From Rhodococcus sp. (in: high G+C Gram-positive bacteria) (GTDB taxonomy: Bacteria > Actinomycetota > Actinomycetes > Mycobacteriales > Mycobacteriaceae), in contig SEEV01000002.1 in NCBI GenBank assembly GCA_004211695.1, positions 1 to 58,319 of the forward strand: DNA of 58,319 bases. The letters run 5' to 3'. Below, one piece after another: positions 34,966 to 44,143 of this stretch. The notes under the pieces are model-generated. The model had not been told where the DNA came from. It was given only the letters and a program-made list of their open reading frames with translations, and ran no database searches. The translations under genes were made by a program, and so were the position numbers. Position 1 is the stretch's first letter. Each line of letters begins with the position of its first letter.

Positions 34966-36783
34966 CTACCACTCCCCATAGTCGGCGCAATCCAGGGCGG
35001 CGAAGTCCAGCCGAAGCAACGCCGGCTCGCTAGTCCACGGACTCAGCGCGTTCACGGTCTCCAGCTGTTCCATCCACGCCTCGAGCCGCTCCAAGCGAGC
35101 GCGTCCGAGCTTGTCGTTTCGGCACCCAGGGTCGTTCGGATCATTCGGGAGGCTGGCTGGATCCCGGGTGGGCAGCGGTTTGGCCACCACGTATTTGATG
35201 CGCCCCTCCAGGTCCGCGATGAGTGTGGTTCCTGCGCGCACCGCCACCCGTTTGCGCCGGTCCAGGTCGGGATTCTCGAGATCGTCGCGTCGTTGCCCGA
35301 ACTGGACCACCACTTCTGGTCGTGGTTGATGATTTTCGCCTTGTCGATATGTCGCGTGCACTCCGATCACCGCGATCGCGGCGCCTGGTTCGAGACCGAT
35401 CTCGGGGGCGTGATCGGTTGCCCATTGGTTCAGATCGGCCGCGAGTCGGCGGGCGTTGGCGACCTCGGTGCCAGATTGTGCCGTTTGTGTTATCCGGGTC
35501 CGGTTAAGCCGCCGTGTCTCCTCGTGCACGGCGGCGGCAACATCGATAGCGCCCAGGGTCAGTTCTTCGGTAGGCGCGGGCCAGCGCAACGCGTCGTCGG
35601 CGAGGGATGACACCGGCCTGGGATAGATGCCGCGGCGGCGGAGCGCTTCGACCAGCCGGCTGCGCAGCTGGTTGGTGTCACCCGGGAATAGCTCATAGTC
35701 GGCGGTGACGATCGCGCGCACAACATCACCGAAGTCGACGTCGACGACCGGCAGGTAGTCGAATGCGCGGATCACCATTCCGAGGAATCGGTCGGCCATC
35801 CGCGCCGCCTCGTCGGCTACGCGATTGACCAGGTCGGGGTGCAGCCTGCCGGGCGGCAACACTCCGGTACCGCCTGTGGCGATGCGCAGCAGGTCGGCGA
35901 TCGCGTCCTGGTAGGCGGCCATATACGCGTCGAACACGGCCGCAACGAAGATGGCACCGCGGGCATGCGGTTCACGAGTCGCGGCAAAGGCCAACGGATC
36001 TGGTTTGACGTCGGCGACTGATCGCAGTGCCTTGCCCATCCCGGACGATTCGCCGAACTCCGCGGCGAGGTCGAGCAAGCCACCTCCTTTGAGGAGGTCA
36101 CCAGAAGTCGCGGCGACGGCAGCGACCAGCACGTCGCGGTGGATGAAATGCTGAAACAGGGCGACGAGATCGGCGAAGGCCTCGTGCCAAGCGAGGACGT
36201 CGATGTTGGTGGCCTCGGAATAATGGCGGCGTAGACGATGTACGATCGCGTGGGTCACCTCGTGGGCGATGATGTCTGAGGACAGGCACGAAAAGATCAT
36301 CTGGCCAGGTAGATTCGCACCTGGCGAAGTCTCGTCCGCCGGGTAGTAGCCGAATAGGATCGCTCGGCGGCGCGGATCGAAATAGGCATTTCGGCCTCCG
36401 AACGCGTGCGGCACCAGTCGGAGCGGTTTTTGCTGGTGCCAGGAGAAGCGGCGCCCGAGAAAGCGTTCGAACCGCTCAGTCACACTCATGGCGACGGCGT
36501 AGACGACCTGCTGATGCGCACGGGGATCCGATTCCGACGGTCGCAGCCCATCCTGGGCAAGGGTAGAGGGATCACTGAGATCCAATGGTGAATACCACAC
36601 CTTACGGACCGGGTCGTAGTCAACAACCTGCACAACCTGCCCGATCGGGCCGGGTCGCAGATCCTCATACGGAATGTCCAATCGCAGGTAGCGGCCGGTC
36701 AACCGGGTCGACATCGGATCGAACGCGAACGTTCTTAACCAGCGGCGTTCGGGTGTCGGCACTGCCGGGTCATTTGTCGCCAT
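34966..36783 (-). CDS. Gluzincin (M4-like) zinc metallopeptidase
   Basis: 605 residues. HEVTHAIVHRL (His174, Glu175, His178) is the zinc motif and WHEAFADLVALF supplies the third ligand Glu201 and a conserved Asp205, the thermolysin-clan arrangement. The typical gluzincin substrate segments NAYFDPRRRAILFGYYP precede it. No secretion signal or propeptide is seen, unlike secreted thermolysins, so it is cytoplasmic or delivered by another route. The C-terminal 200 residues are of unknown type. The ATG overlaps the patatin stop as TGATG. Confidence 0.85.
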   Translation of the reverse strand: MATNDPAVPTPERRWLRTFAFDPMSTRLTGRYLRLDIPYEDLRPGPIGQVVQVVDYDPVRKVWYSPLDLSDPSTLAQDGLRPSESDPRAHQQVVYAVAMSVTERFERFLGRRFSWHQQKPLRLVPHAFGGRNAYFDPRRRAILFGYYPADETSPGANLPGQMIFSCLSSDIIAHEVTHAIVHRLRRHYSEATNIDVLAWHEAFADLVALFQHFIHRDVLVAAVAATSGDLLKGGGLLDLAAEFGESSGMGKALRSVADVKPDPLAFAATREPHARGAIFVAAVFDAYMAAYQDAIADLLRIATGGTGVLPPGRLHPDLVNRVADEAARMADRFLGMVIRAFDYLPVVDVDFGDVVRAIVTADYELFPGDTNQLRSRLVEALRRRGIYPRPVSSLADDALRWPAPTEELTLGAIDVAAAVHEETRRLNRTRITQTAQSGTEVANARRLAADLNQWATDHAPEIGLEPGAAIAVIGVHATYRQGENHQPRPEVVVQFGQRRDDLENPDLDRRKRVAVRAGTTLIADLEGRIKYVVAKPLPTRDPASLPNDPNDPGCRNDKLGRARLERLEAWMEQLETVNALSPWTSEPALLRLDFAALDCADYGEW

Positions 36784-37937
36784 CAGCGCGGCCCGATCGG
36801 GCAGGCCGGGTATGGCAACGCGGCCGGGTTGTTGACTGCGCAGTGGGAACGTAGCGCACTATCGCACGCGACGTATCCCCAGTTGATCAGTCGCTCCTGA
36901 GTGTTTGAGTCGAGTGCAGCGAGTCGGGTCGGAACGTCGGCGAGCTCCCGGGTCACTGTCGGATCAGCGGGTATCGGGCACGGAGTATCGAAATGTGCTG
37001 TAGTGCTGCGTATTCCGAAGTATGCCCCCTCGCGGGTCTTGTCCAGCAACGAGCCGATCACTTGCTGCTTTCGCAATGCCCGTACCTGGCTGTCGACGAC
37101 CTTCAGCACTCGCAGGGTGTGCCGCGGCCAGTCGGTAGCCACATCAGGGGTGTGCTCCAGCGCACCGCCGGCGTCGCTCACGAGGACGGTATGGCAGCGT
37201 TTCCACACTGGTTCCAGACCAAGGTTGTCGTAGATGCCGCCGTCACCGAGAGGGATCCGACTACGAAACTCCCCGCTGGTGAGCGTCGCACTGTCCGTAG
37301 TCTCCCACTCAGCATTTCGCAGATCGATTTTGACCGGTGAGAGCACCGGCGGAAATGCACTCGAGGCGGCAACCACGTCGGCAATCGGTATCGTCGGGTT
37401 TCGCACCAAGCCGACCCGATAGTCGGCGAGGTGCCGCTTCGTGAAGCGCATCAACACCCCCGACTGCAGGTTCGTTGCGGTGATGACGAAAACCGGGCAG
37501 TCCGGCAAGTTTTGCAGGGTTGCATCGCCGAAGAGGTACTTGCGGTACGCACGTGAAACTCTTTGCCCGACCGAGGTAAAGGGCATCACAATTCCGGTTG
37601 CAACGGCCGAGGCATCCACTGTGATCCGCGCGAGGCGTCGGACGGGTCCCACCAGGGCCTCGTCGAGGCGCTTGGCGACGCCGCCGACGAATTCCAGATC
37701 CTTCCATCCCAGCCCCAGCGCGCCCGCAGTCAGCGAGCCGCCGGACACACTGGAAATTCGGGTCAGTTCGGCGAGCATGCCAACCTCGTTGAGCCGCCAG
37801 ACGACACCGACATGGAAAAGCATCGCGCGGTATCCGCCGCCCGACAAACATAGACCGACACCTTCTGTGGGACGGCGTACCTCCTCGCCACGCCGATACG
37901 ATACCGGCTCAAGGTATCCGTCAGAATGCGCCCTCAT
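36783..37937 (-). CDS. Patatin-like phospholipase
   Basis: 384 residues. The oxyanion loop LSGGGYRAMLFHVGVVWRLNE (Gly33-35), the nucleophile elbow SVSGGS (Ser65; the first Gly of the usual GxSxG is Ser here) and the DGG motif in LGDGGIYDNLG (Asp near 233) give the full Ser-Asp dyad. VVAASSAFPPVLSP is also conserved. It has no signal peptide. As first long gene of the minus-strand cluster it lies about 230 nt downstream of the predicted palindrome-controlled promoter. It likely deacylates phospholipids; a toxin-like role is an inference from context. Confidence 0.88.
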   Translation of the reverse strand: MRAHSDGYLEPVSYRRGEEVRRPTEGVGLCLSGGGYRAMLFHVGVVWRLNEVGMLAELTRISSVSGGSLTAGALGLGWKDLEFVGGVAKRLDEALVGPVRRLARITVDASAVATGIVMPFTSVGQRVSRAYRKYLFGDATLQNLPDCPVFVITATNLQSGVLMRFTKRHLADYRVGLVRNPTIPIADVVAASSAFPPVLSPVKIDLRNAEWETTDSATLTSGEFRSRIPLGDGGIYDNLGLEPVWKRCHTVLVSDAGGALEHTPDVATDWPRHTLRVLKVVDSQVRALRKQQVIGSLLDKTREGAYFGIRSTTAHFDTPCPIPADPTVTRELADVPTRLAALDSNTQERLINWGYVACDSALRSHCAVNNPAALPYPACPIGPR

Positions 37938-37982
37938 TGCGGATCCATTCGACTGGTCCTACTTTATTGCGGCACAGACTAA

Positions 37983-38153
37983 TTACGATCTTCCCGTATG
38001 TACCGCACCTGTGTTCCATTGCACTCGATTCGAGACCCTGCGCCTAGCAGCCTCCCTCTGCTGCAAACGGTGTTCGACATCGACAGCGATTCTCACCTCC
38101 CCCGCGCCGTAGCGCCTGTCATCTCTCGAGCCACCACCGGGCGAGCAGTTCAT
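37983..38153 (-). CDS. Possible small ORF at the head of the patatin operon
   Basis: A 56-codon frame (MNCSPGGGSRDDRRYGAGE) begins about 10 nt after the predicted transcription start and ends 45 bp before the patatin gene. Codon usage is only moderately gene-like and there is no ribosome site, so it may simply be leader. Confidence 0.25.
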   Translation of the reverse strand: MNCSPGGGSRDDRRYGAGEVRIAVDVEHRLQQREAARRRVSNRVQWNTGAVHTGRS

Positions 38154-38169
38154 ACTGTCATTGTGAGCA

Positions 38170-38219
38170 ATTCTAGTGTGCACGGGTTGGTACCGAGCGG
38201 CGTGAGTAGTGCACTACTC
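38170..38219 (-). promoter_or_regulatory. Palindrome-controlled promoter of the patatin/Lod-like operon (site A)
   Basis: GAGTAGTGCACTACTC at 38204-38219 is a perfect 16-bp palindrome. Reading on the minus strand, exactly 28 nt separate it from TAGAAT (38175-38170), a good -10. No -35 consensus lies between. The same spacing recurs at sites B and C. The site is upstream of the patatin operon and downstream of the first LuxR gene's stop, so the patatin operon is the likely target. Confidence 0.7.
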
Positions 38220-38417
38220 GTCTCTGAAACCGACAAGACAGATTCCGGAGAACTCTTCACAGCAGGGTGACGCGACACCGAAGCGGAAGGATGATTGCTT
38301 GCTTCGTCGCACTGCGCACACGTCGCAGAGGTATGCAATGGCGAGGCCGGTGACCAAGACCACGTTTTCGCATTCCACAGACGAACACGTTGCCGCTACG
38401 TCGGTGACCGTTTAGGC

Positions 38418-41030
38418 TCATCCTCCTCCCAGGATTGCTACCAGATCTTCCCGGTTGGTCACTCCGGCCCGCTGGGAGGCGCGGTAGAGGTGGCCTTCGA
38501 CGGTCCGTACTGATAGGACCAGCCGCTGCGCAATGTCTCGGTTTGTCAGTCCCTGGGTTGCGAGCCGGACGATCTCACGCTGACGCCCGGTGAATATGAT
38601 TGGTTCTTCGAGTTCTCGCAGCGCGGGTGTGTGGAGGCATTGGCATTCCGCGGCGAGCCGCACGGTCGCCGCGTGCGCCGACAATGCCGTGCCGCGATGG
38701 CCGGAGGCGGCGAAGCGGAGCGCGGCTTGGGCGCTGGCATCTGCGGCAGCAACTCTGTCACCGAAGCTGGTGTACTGGTGTGCTGCTCGTAGCAGAGCCG
38801 GTCCGTCCGCAGTCTTGAGCGCTGCAGCATGGGCGGATGCGGCGACAGCACGTGGCCCGTCAACCTCGTTGACCAGCTTCGCCAAACGCTGCGCCGTCGA
38901 TATGTCACCAAACTGCGTCGCTGTCTGGAGACAGAGCACTTCGTTGGCGAGCTGCCCTCGTGCACGTGCAGTGTCGGCGGCGCACTGCGCAGTCGATATT
39001 GCGTCATGGAGTGCACCTTCAGCCGCACTCGCCCACGCCTCGGCGAGGGCACAGTCCATGTCCACATACGGGAAGTCGGCAGGGCGGACGTTCGCGAGTT
39101 CTGTGACGACCGCGGAAGCAGCCTCACCATCACCATTCTTCCCGTAGGCCTGAGCGAGCCAGGCAAGGTTAAGTGCTCGCCAGGCACGCGCATGTAGCCT
39201 CTCGATCGCGTACTCGGCTCTCGCCTCACGGAGCCAACGCACAGCCCCCGTGAGTCGACCGAAAGCAAGGTCTGTGTGTCCGCGCAGCATCGCTGCCAGC
39301 GCTGACAAATTCCCTGGAGTGTCGACTGTGTGTTGCCAAAGCCGTTCACCGCATCGCAACATGTCGTCGAGATTGCCGGACGTCCGAAGCGCTGCACTCT
39401 GGAACTGCCCGAGCGCGAACTTAAGTTGAGCCGCCTCCGGCGAGCGCTGAGCAATCTCCAGAATGACGTCGGCGGCAGCGCGCATCTCACGAATCCGACC
39501 GAGTTCTCCGAGACTGATGACCAACGCGAACGTGGCAATGGCTGAGTGGAAGTCATCGAGTGGTTTCGACAATGCCGCCTTCGCGGCCTGGATCGCTGAG
39601 CTCGGATTTCCCGTTGCCGCCGACAGCGACGCCCGGACAGCGGTATGCGGACCCATCGCCCCTGATCGCTTCGCATTCCCAGCGGCGGCGGCGAGTATCC
39701 GCTGCGCGAATCCTGGATCGCCAAGCATCCACAACACAATCGCAGCGCGCACCGCGCTGGTCGTGGCAATATCCGCATCGGGCAGGCCGATACCCTCGAG
39801 CTCCGCGAGCACTTGTTGCGCTTCGCTCCCTCGCCCGAGAGTGGTCAATGTGATTGCCCATTGCGTTTGCGCTTTGACGCCTGCCCCCGCACAGACCGAC
39901 GCGCGAACGAGCCGTTCGGCAAGTTCGAGATCCAGAAGCTGCATGGCGCACCGCGCGGCGTGAAGAAGCTGAGTTGCTTCAGGGTCGATGTCAGAATCGA
40001 GTACTAATATCGCCCTCTGGACCGCGTCGCGCATGTCGACACACGGACGAGTGGCGAGTTCAGTGGCGATATGACCGCAGATGCGCGCCTTCCGGAGTGC
40101 CCCGCAGCGCGCGCGTCGGATTTCGCCAAATAGAGGGTGAGCAAGAGTGACATGGCGGATGTGTTTGGCCTTCGCGGTGAGATCGATGAGTCCCTGCGTC
40201 TCGGCCTCCTCGACCGCCCCGGGGCTGGTCACTTGAATGAGAACGTCGGCGTCCAATGGTTCACACAGCGCGAGTACATCCACCACGTCGAGGACGCGCG
40301 GCGTGACGCGTCCCATCCGCGCGTCGACAAGGTCATTGAGGCGAGGCGAGATGACGGGTTGACCGTCCCAGATCCAGACACCCGCGACGTTTTCCAGCCG
40401 GCGGGCAGAAACTTCCTCGTCGACGAGCTGACGGACATACAGAACGTTTCCGCATGAGAGTGTCCAGAGTCCCCGCGCCGTCCGAGAGTCCAGCTGCCCA
40501 CCCAACACCGCCTCGATGAGCGTGCAGGTCTCATCGACGGACAGCGTCTGTAGGTCGAGGCGTTCGACCAGCCGATCCTTCCAAACTGCTGTCACCGCAT
40601 CCGGGGCGGGCATTCCACTGCGAATTGTGAGGACAACCCGAACCGTTTTCGTCAGGACGAGTTGATGCACGACAAGGGCCGACAGGTCGTCAAGCAGGTG
40701 AGCGTCGTCGACACAGATCACTGAGTCGCCGTGCGGAGTCAGCGCGGACATCGCTTCACGGACGCGCATCCCGGGATCGGGGCCAAATTTGCCAACGATG
40801 TCGTGGAATGCCCCGAGCGGAACCGAACGTGCGGATTCTGTCGCCGCCACCCATCGTGTGGTCATTCCGCGTGATGTCGCCACGGCCAACACCTCCCGTG
40901 CCAGCCTCGTCTTACCCACTCCGGCGGCGCCAGCGATGATGTAACCGTAAGTACTACCCGCGGTCGCGACGGCCTCGGTAACCAATTCGAGTTCTTCGGC
41001 TCGCCCGGTAAGCGGCCACTCGCGTTTCAT
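38418..41030 (-). CDS. LAL-type LuxR-family regulator with AAA ATPase (paralogue 1)
   Basis: 870 residues, the normal size for large ATP-binding LuxR regulators. Walker A GAAGVGKTR is at about residues 36-44 and the Walker B-like VICVDDAHLLDDL at about 105-117. A helical repeat-rich centre follows, and the C-terminal 65 residues are a LuxR HTH (FTGRQREIVRLATQGLTNRDIAQRLVLSVRTVEGHLY). It resembles the regulator at 52.3-55 kb along its whole length. It is the leading candidate to bind the palindromes in this region, though which of the two does so is not shown by the sequence. Confidence 0.9.
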   Translation of the reverse strand: MKREWPLTGRAEELELVTEAVATAGSTYGYIIAGAAGVGKTRLAREVLAVATSRGMTTRWVAATESARSVPLGAFHDIVGKFGPDPGMRVREAMSALTPHGDSVICVDDAHLLDDLSALVVHQLVLTKTVRVVLTIRSGMPAPDAVTAVWKDRLVERLDLQTLSVDETCTLIEAVLGGQLDSRTARGLWTLSCGNVLYVRQLVDEEVSARRLENVAGVWIWDGQPVISPRLNDLVDARMGRVTPRVLDVVDVLALCEPLDADVLIQVTSPGAVEEAETQGLIDLTAKAKHIRHVTLAHPLFGEIRRARCGALRKARICGHIATELATRPCVDMRDAVQRAILVLDSDIDPEATQLLHAARCAMQLLDLELAERLVRASVCAGAGVKAQTQWAITLTTLGRGSEAQQVLAELEGIGLPDADIATTSAVRAAIVLWMLGDPGFAQRILAAAAGNAKRSGAMGPHTAVRASLSAATGNPSSAIQAAKAALSKPLDDFHSAIATFALVISLGELGRIREMRAAADVILEIAQRSPEAAQLKFALGQFQSAALRTSGNLDDMLRCGERLWQHTVDTPGNLSALAAMLRGHTDLAFGRLTGAVRWLREARAEYAIERLHARAWRALNLAWLAQAYGKNGDGEAASAVVTELANVRPADFPYVDMDCALAEAWASAAEGALHDAISTAQCAADTARARGQLANEVLCLQTATQFGDISTAQRLAKLVNEVDGPRAVAASAHAAALKTADGPALLRAAHQYTSFGDRVAAADASAQAALRFAASGHRGTALSAHAATVRLAAECQCLHTPALRELEEPIIFTGRQREIVRLATQGLTNRDIAQRLVLSVRTVEGHLYRASQRAGVTNREDLVAILGGG

Positions 41031-41298
41031 GTCCGTCCCCTCCGGCGGGGACTCAGATTCGTCCCACTGCCGTTCCAGCGGGTTTGTGACGAACGTCGAC
41101 GGGTCGGAACCCGCCTAGCGGCAGACGTCGAGGAAAGGAACTCGCGGCTGCGCCCAACCCGTGACAAACCGAACGGTTCTTATTCTAGGATGTCGGTCCG
41201 TCCGTGTGATCGTGCCTCGCGGGCAAATCTGCGCGAGACGACTCGTACAATCAGGTCGAATGCAAACACCATGTCACAACGACCGGGGGAAGAGAATG

Positions 41299-41505
41299 TC
41301 AGCTCTCGCCGGTGTCGTCATATCCTGTGCTGGCCAGCTTGGCTTTCGCAACCCGAAGCATCGGCCCGACCGCCTCCGGCTCGACACCCACTCTCTCCGC
41401 GATTGCATCGTCGGACAGACCGGCATCACGCATACGGAGAGCTACCGCATACGCGTCGGGGAGCCGTTCAATTGCACTCTCGCGTTGAACTGATTCGTTG
41501 ACCAT
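41299..41505 (-). CDS. Small HTH (sigma region 4-like) protein
   Basis: 68 residues: IERLPDAYAVALRMRDAGLSDDAIAERVGVEPEAVGPMLRVAKAKL is a helix-turn-helix of the kind found in sigma-70 region 4 and in many small actinobacterial proteins. A weak AGGTG site precedes the ATG. It lies 268 bp upstream of the LuxR gene on the same strand. A DNA-binding accessory or a sigma-like remnant are both possible. Confidence 0.7.
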   Translation of the reverse strand: MVNESVQRESAIERLPDAYAVALRMRDAGLSDDAIAERVGVEPEAVGPMLRVAKAKLASTGYDDTGES

Positions 41506-41612
41506 TCACCTATCATCTCGCATTTCCTGCACCCTGCTACAGGTAAGGAACTACCTCATTTGACGCTCATCACCCGCTGCGGATTCCGCCAATCAGGGAT
41601 GAGGGGGCTCCG

Positions 41613-41662
41613 GAATAGTGCCCTACCCAGTCCCCTTGCGCTCTGAAATTTTGTACAAGAAA
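41613..41662 (+). promoter_or_regulatory. Degenerate palindrome promoter (site C)
   Basis: GAATAGTGCCCTACCC (41613-41628), then 28 nt ending TTTTGTAC, then AAGAAA where site B has TAGAAC. It aligns to site B without gaps over about 50 bp, with roughly three quarters of bases identical. Both the palindrome and the -10 have decayed, so it is probably inactive. An AGGAGG follows at 41664, with no well-placed start codon. Confidence 0.5.
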
Positions 41663-42263
41663 CAGGAGGATCTGACGTAGTCGAAAATAATGGTGCACAG
41701 AGCCGTGCGCGGCCCGATCGCCCGTACAGTTCTGCGACAAGTACGCGAATACGCTGCCGGGAAGAATTTGGGATTCTCAAAACGTCGAAGTCCGTCCCGA
41801 CAACGAAGGGGTCGAGACCATCCGATATCTTGTCTCGCGAACGCGCTCGCTTCCCTCCACGACCCGTCCGTACGGGGAGGCTCCGCCATCGCAAGAATCT
41901 GGTCCGCGATCCCGTAGTCGGCTTCGTCAAGCCTGCGCTGGAACCTCCGACGAGTGTCTCAGACATACCGCCCGGGTCATGTCCCCTGACATGGTCCGAG
42001 GGTCCGGTGCCGATGCGGCGCCGGACTCCGGGATGCGTCTCCTTCTCGGTCTCCGCGACCTGTATCACACGGGGATAGAGACGCGCCGCGGCCAACCACC
42101 GCCACCCCGCGCATAGGTAAAGTCCTCGCGACCTCATAGACCGAGGAAGAGCCCAGCAATACGTGCGCACTCCAGTAACCATCCATTTCCCCGGCCTCCG
42201 TGAGTGAACGCGGTGAGCCTGCCTACTTGGTCGGCATCGGCGAGGGACCTGGTACGAATCCAG
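41663..42263. other. Intergenic stretch, no supported gene
   Basis: Frames on both strands here are short, Arg/Ser-rich and lack ribosome sites. It may be remnant DNA of a gene once driven by the degenerate promoter at 41613. Confidence 0.4.
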
Positions 42264-43058
42264 TCACTGCCCGACAGAACTAACCCCACGCAAGGCGGCC
42301 GAGCCGGGTCCCAGAATCGCTGCGGTGGCCACCGGCAAAATTGCGGGCGCACCAGCACTGAACGGCCGAACAAGCCGGATCGGCGTCTCGTTGATCTGGG
42401 TAAGTTCGCCGCTCCAGGCCAACCGGTAGAGCTCCTTCAGATCGGTCAGGTCAGCGTCGGTCAGCACACTCTTGGCCCCATAATTCATGATCGAGAAGGG
42501 ATTGTGTGTCCCGAAAATCTGCGACGGCCACTGCCTCTCGCCAATGTTAGCGAAGAAATGCCGCAGTCCGAAGACGTGTCCGAACTCGTGGATCAACGTT
42601 TCGATCTGTTCCTCGGCGCTCTGCTCGAACATCGTTGGGTAGATCGTCAACTGGTGGCGTCCAGCGTCCGGGAAGAAGGCGCTGGCCAGGACACACCCTA
42701 CGGCGCTGCAATCAGGAGCATTTCGCAGGACGAACTCGAAATCCCACAGGTCAGTGTTTTGGGTGAACTTCACCGGTGCCGCGGGACGCCACCGCAGCAG
42801 CGCCTCGCTCATGATCTCGACGACGGCGGCCTTGCTTGCCTCCGGGTCTGAGGCGCGCCGGAAAGACCGCTCCTGGAAGCGCCACCTCAAAATCGTGCCT
42901 TCGTACCACAGCGGGATGAATCCCTCTGTCGCATCGACGACGAGTTCGTGTGGGCTGCGACCCCCAGGAGTCATCTTGCCTCGGTCCTCGGTGCTGCAGA
43001 CGATGCCGTCCGAGACGAGGTGGACGAAATCGCCGTTCGTGTCAGTGTCGCGTTCCAT
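42264..43058 (-). CDS. Metzincin-type zinc metallopeptidase (matrixin-like)
   Basis: 264 residues from ATG 43058 (MERDTDTNGDFVHLV), which has AAGGAGA 7 nt upstream. HEFGHVFGLRH (His157, Glu158, His161, His167) is the complete HExxHxxGxxH zinc motif, and SIMNYG (Met191) is the Met-turn. The pre-catalytic region (LRWRFQERSF...VKFTQNTDLWDFEFVLRN) fits matrixin-like folds. There is no signal peptide or cysteine-switch propeptide. It is a second cytoplasmically made peptidase in the window. Confidence 0.87.
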   Translation of the reverse strand: MERDTDTNGDFVHLVSDGIVCSTEDRGKMTPGGRSPHELVVDATEGFIPLWYEGTILRWRFQERSFRRASDPEASKAAVVEIMSEALLRWRPAAPVKFTQNTDLWDFEFVLRNAPDCSAVGCVLASAFFPDAGRHQLTIYPTMFEQSAEEQIETLIHEFGHVFGLRHFFANIGERQWPSQIFGTHNPFSIMNYGAKSVLTDADLTDLKELYRLAWSGELTQINETPIRLVRPFSAGAPAILPVATAAILGPGSAALRGVSSVGQ

Positions 43059-43753
43059 CGTGTTCTCCTTCAAACGCGCAATAATGGAAGGGTGTACTGC
43101 ATGTTCGTGACGGTAACGTCGGGAGATACCGCCGGTGCGGATGTCGCCACTGCGAGCAAGCCCTTCATTATCGACGGCCAACTCTTCGTCGCTTACCCAT
43201 TCGAAATCCTCCGCCGTCGATGCCCGCCCACATCAACTCGTTGCCGGCTTCCCTCTCCGAGACGCCTCCGGCTGCACTTTTTCCAAGCTTCCGACATGTC
43301 GAGTTCATTTCAGCGATCGGGCGGTTCTATCTTGGCCTCAACAGCGCGAGCTTGCTTCCTCCTCGACGAGCCAAAACAGACCGATGAGTCTGGGCACGTC
43401 GAACCAACACGACTGGCAATCTGCGGTCTACAATCCCGCAATCGGATCGTCGCGAGTTGGCGCTGCAGCCGATACCTGTCTCACCAGCTCGGTGCTTAGA
43501 AACAGCCGGTCCGCGCCGCGAGGGGCACTGACGGCTGCTCTTGCTCTTTCGATACAACCGAAACGTCATGGGACAGCGCTAGGAGCGCCTTCCGGATCGG
43601 ATCTACTGGCGGTTGATCCGCGCGCCGTTCCCTCGCATGGTGTTGCTGATCGTGGCAGCCCGGACTTGGCTACGACCGGTATCATCCGTGACCCCTCGTA
43701 ATCATTGGCCCGCAGTCCACCGACCGGCAGGTGGTCGTTCAGTGCGGACATTC
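43059..43753. other. Intergenic stretch, no supported gene
   Basis: Only short overlapping frames without family resemblance are seen. The promoter of the metzincin gene should lie in the first 100 bases; I could not identify it. Confidence 0.45.
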
Positions 43754-43803
43754 GAGTAGTGCGCTACTCACTCCCCGTGCACTCAGAAGTTGTGTACTAG
43801 AAC
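43754..43803 (+). promoter_or_regulatory. Palindrome-controlled promoter (site B), upstream of the lipase gene
   Basis: GAGTAGTGCGCTACTC (43754-43769) differs from site A at one central base. Exactly 28 nt later comes TAGAAC (43798-43803) as the -10. The predicted start of transcription is near 43810, giving a leader of about 330 nt before the lipase ATG. Confidence 0.65.
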
Positions 43804-43847
43804 ACGACGGACTTCGACCTGCGCGATCGTCTCTTCGGAAGGTGGTG

Positions 43848-43994
43848 ATGCGTCTCAAGTCTCAAGTTCAACGACCCGAAGCACATTGCACACGTGCAAT
43901 AGAAGCGAACTCCGCAACACGGCAGGAACGTGAACCCTCAGACACGAAGCCTGAGGCTGCTGCCGTGCATCACGGTGCACCGTCCACAGATTGA
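43848..43994 (+). CDS. Possible small ORF in the lipase leader
   Basis: A 48-codon frame (MRLKSQVQRPEAHCTRAIE) with AAGG 5 nt before its ATG, between promoter site B and the lipase gene. It has no recognised family. It could be a short peptide or chance. Confidence 0.25.
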   Translation: MRLKSQVQRPEAHCTRAIEANSATRQEREPSDTKPEAAAVHHGAPSTD

Positions 43995-44143
43995 GTCTGA
44001 CTCACTTCGGACCGGTCAACCCAAGGTGCCGCCACCCGAGCTGCACCCGCAGATCTGCTTCCGGTGCAGTCCTGGACCGAACCGTCCGAAAGAAGCTTCC
44101 GAATCCGCCGTCTGCGAGAAAACAGTCCCCGAGAGGAGACACT

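Noticed and set aside
36851-36866. GTAGCGCACTA, an 11-bp match to the palindrome family inside the patatin gene
   Set aside because: It lies in frame within the coding end (CDSALRSHC region), the second half-site is broken (ATC for CTC) and there is no -10 at the usual distance.
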